DNA of 64,000 nt from an uncultured Clostridia bacterium (GCA_934230325.1 CAKQEP010000001.1:156093-220092), one strand, 5' to 3'. Counted from the first letter of the stretch, positions 1 through 8,125 are shown. The notes: generated by a model from the sequence alone, not told the origin. Made by a program: numbers and translations.

Positions 1-4
1 CTTC

Positions 5-37
5 GCTTCGCTCGCTATTCCGTCGCTGTCGCTCCTT
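5..37 (+). repeat. 33-bp dispersed repeat, copy 1
   Basis: The stretch beginning GCTTCGCTCGCTATTCCGTC matches the reverse complement of 55052-55084 over 33 bases with one mismatch (G at 28). It runs directly into the 3' end of a tRNA (38-59), as the other copy does. Two copies this long and this similar are unlikely by chance. The function is unknown; it may be the conserved end of a mobile element. Confidence 0.8.
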
Positions 38-59
38 ACAAGTCCTGTCATCCGCACCA
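38..59 (+). pseudogene. tRNA 3'-end fragment, probably tRNA-Leu
   Basis: Bases 39-59 read as the 3' part of a tRNA from T-loop position C56: CAAGT, T-stem strand CCTGT, acceptor strand CATCCGC, discriminator A and CCA. The matching 5' acceptor would be GCGGATG, which is typical of bacterial tRNA-Leu. No 5' half precedes it; the 33-bp repeat is there instead. It is either an attachment-site duplicate of a tRNA-Leu lying left of the window or a tRNA relic. Confidence 0.65.
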
Positions 60-65
60 AACAAG

Positions 66-120
66 AATAATACTAACCTTGATGGGAAGTCGGAGTTCGT
101 ATTATTTTTTACACGTGAGT
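66..120 (+). terminator. Rho-independent terminator-like hairpin
   Basis: AATAATAC (66-73) pairs with GTATTATT (109-116), followed by a T-run to 120. It follows the tRNA-Leu fragment and so looks like the former tRNA terminator. The loop is long (35 nt), so strength is uncertain. Confidence 0.5.
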
Positions 121-152
121 ATTTCGGAATTATTTGTAGATTAAAGCAATGG

Positions 153-1328
153 TTAACAAACCACTTCGTCCATTAAACTTGCCAACAGTTTCATTCGCTC
201 TTCTACCATATCCCATTTTTGAGAGCCTTTAGAAATAAGTGCAATTAAGCGATATTTTTCAATTTGTTCTTTCGTATACCCCTTAAATTCTTCATCTAAT
301 GCTGTTGCTTTCGCAGAACTAAAGGCGGACAACTTTTTATTAACGATATACAATTGATTAAGTTTTTTCGTGGCATTTTCCACAAAATTTACGAAGCCAT
401 ATCCGCATAACATAAATAAAAATTTGACAAATCTTTTATTTATACCCGAAGAAAACTTCCAAGTGTTATCTGCAGCGAGGCCGTCCAATTGCGCAATCAA
501 TAAATTCGTTCTGGTCAATGCTACTCCCGTAATACCTTGTGAGTTTTTAACATATTCAATAATATCAGCATCGATACCGCCCATAGGTAATTTTTCTTCA
601 AATATTCCAATGGCAGCATAAAATAATTTATCAAACTCCTTTCTTTTATCTTCCCACGATAATTTACCTAAAAGATTTTTGCTATTCACGCGCAATAAAT
701 ACTGCTCTAATTGTGAATCGGGAATAGAGTTTATAATTTCTCCAGCACGTAACCGTTCTTGATTTTGAACGAATCTAAAATATTCTGCAATTACATTGTC
801 ATCTTGATGAGAAATATAAGTCAGAGCCATATTATAAGAATCAAAATCCGATCTCATTAAACTTGCAAGAGTATTGTAGGTCAAAAAAACTTTTTGACCT
901 TTAAGGTATCTTCTATATAGTTTTATTGCTTCAGTATCTTTGCCTTTATTATTTTTTATATCGTATTCATAAGATTCAACATTGTCTTTAATGATTCTTT
1001 TTGACAAATCATCATTTACGGAAAAATCACCTTGTGTAAACTCATAAATAGTTGTCAATCTTTGTTGACCATCCACCACTTCTGTGTCTGCTCCTTTATC
1101 ATTGCGCTCTGTCAAGTTTCTAATTATAACACTTCCGACAGGGTATCTTGACAAAATACTAAAAATAAGTTTTTCTTTAAAATCTTGATTCCAAACTGTA
1201 CCGCGTTGGTATGATGGTTGTAAATCTAATCGATCATTTCCTATTTGATTTTTAAAAGCCGTAATTTTACTCATTAAAGTTGCAATAGGAAGAGATTCGT
1301 TATTAAATTTTATTCTTGTTTCCGCCAT
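153..1328 (-). CDS. DUF262 (GmrS-like) family protein
   Basis: 391 aa. The N-terminal half carries the DUF262 hallmarks: the PSYQRGTVWN segment (about residues 38-47), a conserved SRYPVGSVII stretch and the DGQQRLTTIYEF motif (about 86-97), the ParB-like nucleotide-dependent fold used by GmrSD type IV restriction enzymes and related defence proteins. No HNH nuclease of the GmrD/DUF1524 type is obvious in the C-terminal half, so it may be a single-domain member. The ATG is preceded by AAGGAG at good spacing. It lies downstream of a truncated EcoRI-type methylase in the same direction, separated by a terminator. Its base composition is clearly more AT-rich than the core genes that follow, which suggests transfer. 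The family is secure; the defence role is inferred from relatives. Confidence 0.85.
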   Translation of the reverse strand: MAETRIKFNNESLPIATLMSKITAFKNQIGNDRLDLQPSYQRGTVWNQDFKEKLIFSILSRYPVGSVIIRNLTERNDKGADTEVVDGQQRLTTIYEFTQGDFSVNDDLSKRIIKDNVESYEYDIKNNKGKDTEAIKLYRRYLKGQKVFLTYNTLASLMRSDFDSYNMALTYISHQDDNVIAEYFRFVQNQERLRAGEIINSIPDSQLEQYLLRVNSKNLLGKLSWEDKRKEFDKLFYAAIGIFEEKLPMGGIDADIIEYVKNSQGITGVALTRTNLLIAQLDGLAADNTWKFSSGINKRFVKFLFMLCGYGFVNFVENATKKLNQLYIVNKKLSAFSSAKATALDEEFKGYTKEQIEKYRLIALISKGSQKWDMVEERMKLLASLMDEVVC

Positions 1329-1428
1329 AAATATCTCCTTATATTTGTTATTTTATTAGATTCTAGCATAAAATTAAGAAATTGTCAATAGTTTTGAGTA
1401 AACTTTAATAGAATCTTTATAAAATTTT

Positions 1429-1453
1429 AAAAGCCGAGTTTTTCTCGGCTTTT
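1429..1453 (-). terminator. Terminator after methylase remnant
   Basis: AAAAGCCGAG / CTCGGCTTTT form a perfect 10-bp stem with a 5-nt loop. It sits 3 bp after the stop codon (1457-1459) of the methylase fragment and ends in T-rich sequence on the minus strand. It separates the fragment from the DUF262 gene. Confidence 0.85.
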
Positions 1454-1456
1454 ACA

Positions 1457-1759
1457 CTATATATCTGCACTAATTTCATAAATGACATTGTCATCGTCGA
1501 ACAAACTCATTTGCGAATACATAATTGGTGAAGTTGCATAACAAGTTGTTATCAACTTCTTCAAGTGTAAAGCATTAAAGTTTAACGCAAAATAGTTAAA
1601 ATAATTGCTTTTATAAGGATCATCACAATGGCAAAAAACGGTTTTATTATTAAAATATTTCCTATAATGCCTTAACTTATTTTCAATTGTGGTTAATTGA
1701 GTATAAAATTCATCGGTTTTCCCAGCACTGAAGATTTGCAAATTGCTGTTGGTTACCAC
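1457..1759 (-). pseudogene. N-terminal remnant of EcoRI-type adenine methyltransferase
   Basis: 100 aa. The segment TDEFYTQLTTIENKLRHYRK, then KTVFCHCDDPYKSNYFNYFA and LKKLITTCY, is characteristic of the N-terminus of the EcoRI-like adenine-specific methyltransferase family, whose members are usually about 300 aa or longer. This reading frame stops after about 100 residues, before any recognisable catalytic (N/D)PP(Y/F) motif, and is followed at once by a perfect terminator. GTG start with AAGGAG about 10 nt upstream. It is probably the leftover of a methylase whose central and C-terminal parts were deleted. A functional small protein cannot be excluded, because the signals at both ends are intact. 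Confidence 0.75.
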
Positions 1760-1865
1760 TTTTTGATGCTCCTTTCGTATGCGTAATGAGCATCAAACAT
1801 AATAATAGGTGCACATTTTTATGCTGTTTTTTTATGGCATTATGGTTTTAAACTTTAATACCAAG

Positions 1866-1899
1866 AAAAAGACGGCGGAATTTTTACCGCCGTCTTTTT
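1866..1899 (-). terminator. Terminator of the feo operon
   Basis: AAAAAGACGGCGG (1866-1878) pairs perfectly with CCGCCGTCTTTTT (1887-1899). The T-run is present on both strands. It lies about 45 bp beyond the end of the Cys-rich protein gene that closes the feo operon. Confidence 0.9.
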
Positions 1900-1944
1900 C
1901 TCAATTGGAGATAAGATCTATAAATATCGGTTGTATTTGATATG

Positions 1945-2109
1945 CTATTTTGTTTTCGAATCAGTTTTGCAAGAAGAGCAACCGCTACAATGCTGACAAT
2001 CAGAACAAGCGCAAGAACATTTGCCTTTCTTTTTTCTGATGATAGCGGCAATAATAACTCCTACAACGACGCCCCCTGCCAACACGCCGACAAGTATTTC
2101 GCCTAACAT
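1945..2109 (-). CDS. FeoB-associated Cys-rich membrane protein
   Basis: 54 aa. Residues 1-24 form one hydrophobic segment (MLGEILVGVLAGGVVVGVII) followed by basic RKKKGK. The tail has seven cysteines in the pattern CSCACSDCQHCSGCSSC. This is the architecture of the small FeoB-associated Cys-rich proteins found after feoB in Firmicutes. They are thought to act at the membrane with FeoB in ferrous iron uptake or handling; the exact role is not established. The ATG overlaps the feoB stop by 7 bp (ATGTTAG), so the two genes are translationally coupled. The operon terminator follows. Confidence 0.9.
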   Translation of the reverse strand: MLGEILVGVLAGGVVVGVIIAAIIRKKKGKCSCACSDCQHCSGCSSCKTDSKTK

Positions 2110-4448
2110 GCAACGCATCCTCCTTTTGTTCTTTTATTTTTGTAAATTATTAGCAATACGACTGCCGCAATTACTGCTGCCCAGATAAATGCCGTCCACC
2201 ACCAACTGCCGATTGTATAAACCGCAGCGGCTACTACGTAAGAAGCGGCAATCCAAAAGATTAGCGTACCTACGTAAGATTTGTGGTTTGGCAACTCTGC
2301 TTTTGCGGTTGCAACCGCCGCAAAACACGGTATCGTGGTCATATTAAACGCTATGAAGGATATTAAAGCGGGAATGCTTATGTTGGTTGCGATTATCATT
2401 GCTTGTACGGCGTCGACGCCTTCTTCGTTCATGATATCAAGACCTGCAAATTTGTCCCCGAACTCAGCCCGCGCAACCACGAGCAAGCAAGACGCGATTG
2501 TAGAGAAAGTTGCAATGACGTTTTCCTTTGCAATAAGTCCCGTTATTGCCGCCACGACAAACACCCAGCCGTATTTTCCCAACTGACTGCCGAATCCCAA
2601 CGGGGTAAAAAGCGGCTGTACGAGTTGCGCAAGGTTTGCAAGTATACTGTTGTTTACTTCCTCGTCGGCAAGCAATTGCCAGTTGAAGGAAAAGTGCGTA
2701 AGCACCCAAATGACGATCGTTGACGCAAGTATAATTGTAAAGGCTTTCTTGATGAAATGCTTTGCTTTGTCCCAAAGGTGCAACATCAGGTTTTTAAATT
2801 GAGGCGCGTGGTATGCGGGCAACTCCATAATAAAGGGCGGAGTTTCGCCTTTGAGCGTTGTTTCGCGCATCAAAATTACGCTCAATATTGCCGCAAGAAT
2901 GCCGAGCAAATACATTGCGTAAGTGATAAGTTCTGCGTTGCCCACTTTAAAGAATGCAACAATACCTCCCGCAACTGCCGTCAAAATGGGCAATTTTGCA
3001 CCGCAAGAGAAGAAAGGTATTACTCTGACGGTAGCGATACGTTCTTTTTCGTCCGCCAAAGTTCTCGTGTTTATCATAGCGGGCACAGAACAGCCGAATC
3101 CCATTATCATAGGCATAAACGCTCTGCCCGACAAACCGAATTTGCGGAACATTCTGTCAAGAATAAAGGCAATTCTCGCCATATACCCCGAATCCTCCAA
3201 AATAGAGAAGAAAAGGAAAAGCACAAGGATAGGCGGCAAGAAAGACAACACTGCGCCAAGACCGTCGATAATGCCGTTGTTGATAAGACCAATAGCCCAT
3301 TTAGCCATGCCGCTGTCTTCTACAAGACCTTGTATCCAGCCAAACAGTTCGCCTACCAACATATCGTTCCATACGTTGTTGATAATGACTCCCGGAGAAA
3401 ATACAGCGCCGTCGTATACGGTAGCAAGCCATCTCACGCCGTAACTGATAGGTTCTCCGTCCGAATTCAAAAGACCGAGTTGTTCAAGCGTAGGCAATTT
3501 GTATATTGCGCCCAAATACAAAAAGTCCTCCGAAAAAGTGAGATGGAATATCGCAAACAAAATCACCAAAAAGATGGGTATACCAAATATTTTGTGGGTG
3601 AGAACTTTGTCGGCTTTGTCCGATTTGGACATTTTTATGCCGCCCCTGTCCTTTCTCTTTAATGCGGGAGAATAGTTTTTGGATATGTACTTGTATCTTG
3701 CGTCCGCTACCAACGCTTCAAAATCGTCACCGAATATGTCGTCTTTAAACGTCTTTTTAAAATCGTTGACCATTTTTAACGTTGACGGGTGCATTTTTAC
3801 TTCTATCTCGTCGTTTTCCGTAAGTTTAACGGCGTGAAAAAGCGGATTGTCTACGTTTTGACCTTCCAAAGCGATTTTTACGTCACCGATAAGATGACTC
3901 AGCGCGCTTTCTCCCAACACGGAAACGCCTTCGCGAGGAGTTTGAGAAGTATTTTCTACGCGCTCCATCAACTCTTTAAGACCGTTTTCCTTAAGGGCAG
4001 AGATTTTTACGACGGGAACGCCGAGTTTTGACTCAAGAAACTTTTCGTCAATAGCGTCGCCTTGCTTTTCTACTGCGTCCATCATGTTGAGCGCGATTAC
4101 CATCGGGCAATCCATTTCCATAAGTTGCGTAGTAAGGTAAAGGTTGCGCTCGAGGTTTGTCGCGTCAACTATGTTGATGACGCAATCGGGTTTTTCTTCT
4201 ATGATATATTTGCGGGCAATTACTTCTTCCGGAGTATACGGCGACAAAGAATATATACCCGGTAGGTCGATAATGTTTGCGACAAAATTGCCGTTTTTGT
4301 ACGTGCCTTCCCTTTTGTCTACCGTCACGCCGGGCCAGTTTCCCACGTGCGCCGTAGACCCCGTCAGACTGTTGAACAACGTCGTTTTGCCGCTGTTTGG
4401 GTTGCCCGCAAGCGCAACTGTCAAAACTTTTTTACTTTTTTCCGTCAT
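2103..4448 (-). CDS. feoB: Ferrous iron transporter FeoB
   Basis: 781 aa, the usual length. An N-terminal G domain carries GNPNSGKTTLFN (G1, residues 15-26), DLPG (G3) and ALNMMD (G4), followed by a guanine-dissociation-inhibitor-like helical region. The C-terminal half holds the gate-type membrane core with segments such as MPMIMGFGCSVPA and FFSCGAKLPILTAV, plus a final hydrophobic cluster. It moves Fe2+ across the cytoplasmic membrane under GTP control. It overlaps the upstream feoA by 17 bp and the downstream Cys-rich gene by 7 bp, so the operon is tightly coupled. The protein ends GGCVAC, giving a Cys pair at the C-terminus. Confidence 0.97.
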   Translation of the reverse strand: MTEKSKKVLTVALAGNPNSGKTTLFNSLTGSTAHVGNWPGVTVDKREGTYKNGNFVANIIDLPGIYSLSPYTPEEVIARKYIIEEKPDCVINIVDATNLERNLYLTTQLMEMDCPMVIALNMMDAVEKQGDAIDEKFLESKLGVPVVKISALKENGLKELMERVENTSQTPREGVSVLGESALSHLIGDVKIALEGQNVDNPLFHAVKLTENDEIEVKMHPSTLKMVNDFKKTFKDDIFGDDFEALVADARYKYISKNYSPALKRKDRGGIKMSKSDKADKVLTHKIFGIPIFLVILFAIFHLTFSEDFLYLGAIYKLPTLEQLGLLNSDGEPISYGVRWLATVYDGAVFSPGVIINNVWNDMLVGELFGWIQGLVEDSGMAKWAIGLINNGIIDGLGAVLSFLPPILVLFLFFSILEDSGYMARIAFILDRMFRKFGLSGRAFMPMIMGFGCSVPAMINTRTLADEKERIATVRVIPFFSCGAKLPILTAVAGGIVAFFKVGNAELITYAMYLLGILAAILSVILMRETTLKGETPPFIMELPAYHAPQFKNLMLHLWDKAKHFIKKAFTIILASTIVIWVLTHFSFNWQLLADEEVNNSILANLAQLVQPLFTPLGFGSQLGKYGWVFVVAAITGLIAKENVIATFSTIASCLLVVARAEFGDKFAGLDIMNEEGVDAVQAMIIATNISIPALISFIAFNMTTIPCFAAVATAKAELPNHKSYVGTLIFWIAASYVVAAAVYTIGSWWWTAFIWAAVIAAVVLLIIYKNKRTKGGCVAC

Positions 4449-4677
4449 TTGCTACCTCCATTTCTATCGACGCCGCCTCCGTTTTGCGCAAAGACAGTTC
4501 GTAATTGCGAATCGTTATTTCCATAGGATCTCCGAGCGGGGCTTTTTTTCTTAAGTAAATTTCCGCACCGGGCGTAATCCCCATGTCAAACAATCTTCTT
4601 TTGATTTTCGGCTCGCCGTCTACGCGACGAACTATCCCTTTTTGACCGATTTTAAATTCTGATAACTTTACTAACAT
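4432..4677 (-). CDS. feoA: FeoA domain protein (second copy)
   Basis: 81 aa from the ATG at 4677 (MLVKLSEFKIGQKGIV). It has the SH3-like FeoA fold signature: KRRLFDMGITPGAEIYLRK followed by GDPMEITIRNYELSLRK. FeoA is a cytoplasmic partner that supports FeoB. An upstream in-frame extension exists but lies inside the preceding feoA, so the inner ATG is preferred. That ATG overlaps the preceding gene's stop by 7 bp, the same ATGTTAG arrangement seen at the feoB end. Confidence 0.92.
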   Translation of the reverse strand: MLVKLSEFKIGQKGIVRRVDGEPKIKRRLFDMGITPGAEIYLRKKAPLGDPMEITIRNYELSLRKTEAASIEMEVANDGKK

Positions 4678-4898
4678 GTTTCTCCTTGCGTCACCAAGAT
4701 TTTGGCGGCTAAATTTCTGTCTAATGCAAGTCTGCAATCCTTTATCAACAGCACGACGCTGCCGTCAACGGAAGATATGACTTTAAAGTTGCTGTTTATC
4801 GAGATACCGAGATTTTCCAAATGCTTTTTGGTTTTGTCCTCTGCCATGACTTTGATAACTCTAAGATTAACGTCTGTCGGCGCAACTACTAACGGCAT
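4671..4898 (-). CDS. feoA: FeoA domain protein (first copy)
   Basis: 75 aa from the ATG at 4898, which has GAGGTG just upstream; a GTG two codons earlier is less likely. The sequence shows the FeoA pattern (LENLGISINSNFKVISS, then GSVVLLIKDCRLALDRNLA). It is divergent from the second FeoA. Two FeoA modules before FeoB are common in Clostridia and may form a heteromeric partner, but this is inference. It is the first substantial gene of the feo operon. Confidence 0.88.
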   Translation of the reverse strand: MPLVVAPTDVNLRVIKVMAEDKTKKHLENLGISINSNFKVISSVDGSVVLLIKDCRLALDRNLAAKILVTQGETC

Positions 4899-4963
4899 AA
4901 GCACCTCACTATCTCGTTTTTGGACTCAATCAATTTGTCCCATACGATTTTTCTTTTATTCAT
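4889..4963 (-). CDS. Possible 24-aa leader peptide before feoA
   Basis: A short frame from ATG 4963 encodes MNKRKIVWDKLIESKNEIVR followed by CLCR. It has AGAGG 6-7 nt upstream of the ATG and overlaps the start of feoA by 10 bp in another frame. It lies just after the promoter and palindrome of the feo operon. It could be a coupling leader or a real small protein; it is not a recognised family and may be chance. Confidence 0.4.
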   Translation of the reverse strand: MNKRKIVWDKLIESKNEIVRCLCR

Positions 4964-4992
4964 ATTTGCCTCTTGTGTTTTGTTTATTTTGT

Positions 4993-5012
4993 TGAATATG
5001 ACTTCATATTCA
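4993..5012. promoter_or_regulatory. Palindromic operator candidate in feo leader
   Basis: TGAATATGA-CT-TCATATTCA is a perfect 9-2-9 inverted repeat. It lies 15 bp downstream of the minus-strand -10 box, so a bound protein would block feo transcription. It does not match the classical Fur box (GATAATGATAATCATTATC) closely. The neighbouring TetR regulator or a metal-responsive repressor could be the ligand. Confidence 0.6.
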
Positions 5013-5026
5013 TCTTTGACAGCGAT

Positions 5027-5055
5027 ACTATAACACCATTAAATTAGTTTGTCAA
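5027..5055 (-). promoter_or_regulatory. feo operon promoter
   Basis: On the minus strand, TTGACA (5050-5055), 17-bp spacer, TATAGT (5027-5032): a near-consensus sigma-A promoter. Expected start about 5020, just before the 4993-5012 palindrome. Confidence 0.85.
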
Positions 5056-5100
5056 GCAAAATGCGAAACTTTTTTCATATTTTTTTAAACACAATTAGTC

Positions 5101-5129
5101 TTGCATTTATCTTAAAAATGAGTTATAAT
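5101..5129 (+). promoter_or_regulatory. tetR promoter
   Basis: TTGCAT (5101-5106), 17-bp spacer, TATAAT (5124-5129), about 20 bp before the tetR start codon. Confidence 0.75.
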
Positions 5130-5148
5130 AGGTTTGAGGAGAAAAAGA

Positions 5149-5751
5149 ATGTCTAATACGATAAGGACGCCGCAGCAAGAACGCTCGATAGAAACAAAAA
5201 ACAAACTTATAGACGCCGCTTACAAATTGTTTTCCACCGACGGATATTACAACACTAATACGGCGGCTATTGCAAAGTGCGCTTCCGTGTCGACAGGCAT
5301 TGTCTACGGCTACTTTAAAGATAAACGCGACTTGCTGTTGGAAGTGTTGGAAATTTATATCAAAAACGTATTTGACCCGATACTCCTTAATTTTGACAAG
5401 TTGCAATATCCCGTAGACTTTAATCGGCTTGTGCCGCAAATCGTTCAGATTGCGATACAAGCGCACAAAGATAACGCAAAAATACACGAAACGTTGCACT
5501 CCCTCACCTCGACCGACGACACTGTTAATATGCGTTTTATCGAGTTGGAGGACGATATAACAAACAAACTTGTCAAAAAACTTACGGAAGCAAAAGTTAC
5601 GACGCCAAACCTTACGGAAAAAATTCACTTGTCTATGGATATAATACAGTCTTTTGCCCACGAAACCGTTTACGACAACCATCAATATATCGATTACGAC
5701 GTAATGACAAAACTCGTAAGCGATATAATAATAAAAATGTTTACGCAATAA
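5149..5751 (+). CDS. TetR/AcrR family transcriptional regulator
   Basis: 200 aa from ATG 5149, chosen because GAGGAG lies 8 nt upstream; a TTG five codons earlier overlaps that site. The N-terminal helix-turn-helix is typical: KLIDAAYKLFSTDGYYNTNT, then IAKCASVSTGIVYGYFKDKR DLLLEV. The C-terminal ligand-binding region is not diagnostic. It is divergent from the feo operon (about 185 bp between start codons) and followed 19 bp later by an acetyltransferase, so it probably controls itself and possibly one or both neighbours. The ligand is unknown. Confidence 0.9.
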   Translation: MSNTIRTPQQERSIETKNKLIDAAYKLFSTDGYYNTNTAAIAKCASVSTGIVYGYFKDKRDLLLEVLEIYIKNVFDPILLNFDKLQYPVDFNRLVPQIVQIAIQAHKDNAKIHETLHSLTSTDDTVNMRFIELEDDITNKLVKKLTEAKVTTPNLTEKIHLSMDIIQSFAHETVYDNHQYIDYDVMTKLVSDIIIKMFTQ

Positions 5752-5770
5752 GATAACGATAACAAGTATT

Positions 5771-6217
5771 ATGATAAGAAAAATAACAAAAAACGACAAA
5801 CAGATATTTCTTGAATTGACCGACAAATTCTACAAATCAGACGCGGTATTGCACGATATACCAAACAAAAACCACGTCGCGGCGTTTGAACACATGGTAA
5901 ACGACGCACTGTATATGGACGGATACATCGTCGAGTCCGACGGCAAACCCGTCGGGTACGCCATCGTATCCAAAACCTTTTCACACGAGGCGGGCGGCAT
6001 TGTATACTGGCTGGAAGAATTGTATATATTGCCTGACTATCGCAACAAATCTCTCGGCAAGCAATTTTTTGATTTTATTAACAATCAATGCGACGACTCG
6101 GTGAGCAGACTCAGGTTGGAAGTCGAACCCGAAAACCATGCGGCAGTACGCCTGTATTTAAGACAAGGCTTTAAAAAACTCGAATACGTTCAATATATAA
6201 AGGAATTAAATATCTAA
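5771..6217 (+). CDS. GNAT family N-acetyltransferase
   Basis: 148 aa, full length for a single GNAT domain. The acetyl-CoA-binding region is visible as VYWLEELYILPDYRNKSLGKQFFDF (split: beta4 EELYILP; pyrophosphate loop RNKSLGKQ), and the C-terminal beta strand/helix as LEVEPENHAAVRLYLRQGFK. It transfers an acetyl group to an unidentified amine. It lies 19 bp behind tetR and is probably co-transcribed. The Shine-Dalgarno is weak. Confidence 0.88.
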   Translation: MIRKITKNDKQIFLELTDKFYKSDAVLHDIPNKNHVAAFEHMVNDALYMDGYIVESDGKPVGYAIVSKTFSHEAGGIVYWLEELYILPDYRNKSLGKQFFDFINNQCDDSVSRLRLEVEPENHAAVRLYLRQGFKKLEYVQYIKELNI

Positions 6218-6342
6218 TTCCTGTTTTCGCAACCTTAAATCGTCCGTATTTATAATATTTTCCCGTTTAGTGACGCAAAACCCAAAAGTTAACCGCTTTA
6301 AGTATTGCGTCGCTTTTTAAATTTGATTTTTTAACAAAAAAA

Positions 6343-6375
6343 CCCGTTATGCTCAGGTTGTAGGGGCATAACGGG
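6343..6375 (-). terminator. Terminator of asp23-fakA
   Basis: CCCGTTATGC (6343-6352) pairs with GCATAACGGG (6366-6375). A run of seven T follows on the minus strand. It lies 40 bp beyond the fakA stop. The 125 bp between the GNAT gene and this hairpin show nothing recognisable. Confidence 0.9.
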
Positions 6376-6415
6376 CAATTTCTTATTAACCAAACGGATA
6401 AATCAGATGCTTGCT

Positions 6416-8104
6416 TTATTCTATTGAAAAAATGTAGTGGTACAACGGTTGACCGCCGCGATGTACGTCAACGTCCATAAAGGGATAAAGTACCGACAAC
6501 TCCTCCGCCAACGCTTCTGCGTCTTCCTGTGAAACGCCTTCTCCGTAATAAAGAATAAGCGTTTCGTTGTTTTCCGTCACCATCTTCCCGATAAGTTCTT
6601 TAGTGACGGTGTTGACGTCGTTGCCTTTAGTGCGAATCTTGTTGTTGTCAAGACCTATTATATCGCCTTTTTTAAGGTCCATTCCGTCTATGGACGTAGA
6701 CCTTACCGCATAAGTCACGCTGCCCGCTTTGACCGACGTCAAGGCTTCGTTCATGCTTTGAAGGTTTTCGTTTATGTTGATTTCCGTATTATACGCCAAA
6801 GTCGCCGCTATGCCTTGCGGAACGTTGGTGGTCGGCACTACGAATATTTGTTTGTTTGTGACGAGAGAACGCGATTGCTCCGCCGCAAGAATTATGTTTT
6901 TGTTGTTGGGCAAAACAATAACGTTTTCCGCATTTATTTTTGAGATTGCGCCCGCTATGTCGTTTGCGGAAGGATTCATCGTTTGACCGCCTTCTACGAT
7001 TCTGTCAACGCCGAGATCTTTGAATATGACGCCAAAACCGTCCCCCGCGCATATCGACAACAGCCCTATGTGTTTGCGTTCCGCCTCGTATTTGGCTTTA
7101 AGTTGGCGGTTTTGCTCCATCATATTTTCAATTTTGATGTGGTCAACTTCTCCCATCTTGAGAGCGTATCCCAAAGCAACGTTGGGCGTGTTGGTATGAA
7201 CGTGTACTTTAACCAAAGATAAATCGCCTATTACCAAAACGCTGTCGCCTATGCCGGTAAGTTTTTCTCTCAATTTGTCGATATCGGCAACCGTCGTTTT
7301 TTTGTAAAGGTTTATAATGAAAAATTCCGTGCAATAACCAAACTCAATTTCGTCGAGAGAGGCATAGTCGATTATTACGTCCTCTACTATCTTGTCGCCG
7401 CTTGACGCAAGTTTGGGCGCTACGGCAATCGGCGGCACAACTCCGTCGTCTGCGCCTTCTATTTCCTCACCGAGATACCCCTTTAAAAACCCTTTAAAGA
7501 TTATGACAAGTCCATAACCGCCGCTGTCAACGACGCCGGCTTTTTTAAGTACTTCCAAAAGGTTGGGCGTTTCGGCAAGTATTTCCTCTCCTTTGTCGAT
7601 AAGTTCCTGCAAAAAATCGGCATAAGTGAGATTGATTTTTTTGGATATTTCTAAAGCGTGCTCCGTAATAACGCGGATAACGGTGAGAATAGTGCCTTCT
7701 TTAGGCTTTGTAACTGCGTTGTAAGCCAACTCTACACCGCTTTTTAACGCTTTTGCAAACAGTTTTATGTCAACTTCTTCCGACGCGCCGATGACGGTGG
7801 CAAAACCTTTGATTATTTGCGAAAGAATAACGCCGGAATTGCCTCTCGCGCCACGTAATGCGCCTTTTGCTATGCTCGTAGTAAACGCTTCCATCGTGGT
7901 GGACGCATTTGCGCTCGCTTCCTTTACGGCAGAAAGCAAGGTCAAAGACATATTTGTGCCGGTATCGCCGTCCGGTACCGGAAACACGTTTAACGAGTTG
8001 ACAGTTTCTTTATTTACGTCAAGCATCTTGCTTGCCGCATTAAACATCTTTTTTAATACGATGGTTGTTATTACTTTAGAAGTATTTGTATGTGCAGCAG
8101 TCAT
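6416..8104 (-). CDS. fakA: DAK2-domain fatty acid kinase FakA (YloV)
   Basis: 562 aa. The N-terminal nucleotide-binding DAK2 domain shows NVFPVPDGDTGTNMSLT (about 40-56), GARGNSGVILSQI and GVVDSGGYGLVIIF. The central and C-terminal parts match the YloV/FakA domains that engage the FakB fatty-acid carrier. The enzyme phosphorylates fatty acids held by FakB for phospholipid synthesis. No fakB is in the window. It follows asp23 by 21 bp; asp23-fakA next to rpmB is a conserved Firmicutes order (yloU-yloV). Confidence 0.94.
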   Translation of the reverse strand: MTAAHTNTSKVITTIVLKKMFNAASKMLDVNKETVNSLNVFPVPDGDTGTNMSLTLLSAVKEASANASTTMEAFTTSIAKGALRGARGNSGVILSQIIKGFATVIGASEEVDIKLFAKALKSGVELAYNAVTKPKEGTILTVIRVITEHALEISKKINLTYADFLQELIDKGEEILAETPNLLEVLKKAGVVDSGGYGLVIIFKGFLKGYLGEEIEGADDGVVPPIAVAPKLASSGDKIVEDVIIDYASLDEIEFGYCTEFFIINLYKKTTVADIDKLREKLTGIGDSVLVIGDLSLVKVHVHTNTPNVALGYALKMGEVDHIKIENMMEQNRQLKAKYEAERKHIGLLSICAGDGFGVIFKDLGVDRIVEGGQTMNPSANDIAGAISKINAENVIVLPNNKNIILAAEQSRSLVTNKQIFVVPTTNVPQGIAATLAYNTEININENLQSMNEALTSVKAGSVTYAVRSTSIDGMDLKKGDIIGLDNNKIRTKGNDVNTVTKELIGKMVTENNETLILYYGEGVSQEDAEALAEELSVLYPFMDVDVHRGGQPLYHYIFSIE

Positions 8105-8125
8105 AAATCTCCTGAATTATGCGTT

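Noticed and set aside
2757..3662. A 301-aa open frame on the plus strand opposite feoB
   Set aside because: It is the antisense of the FeoB membrane core, has no ribosome site and no plausible domain; FeoB is certain.
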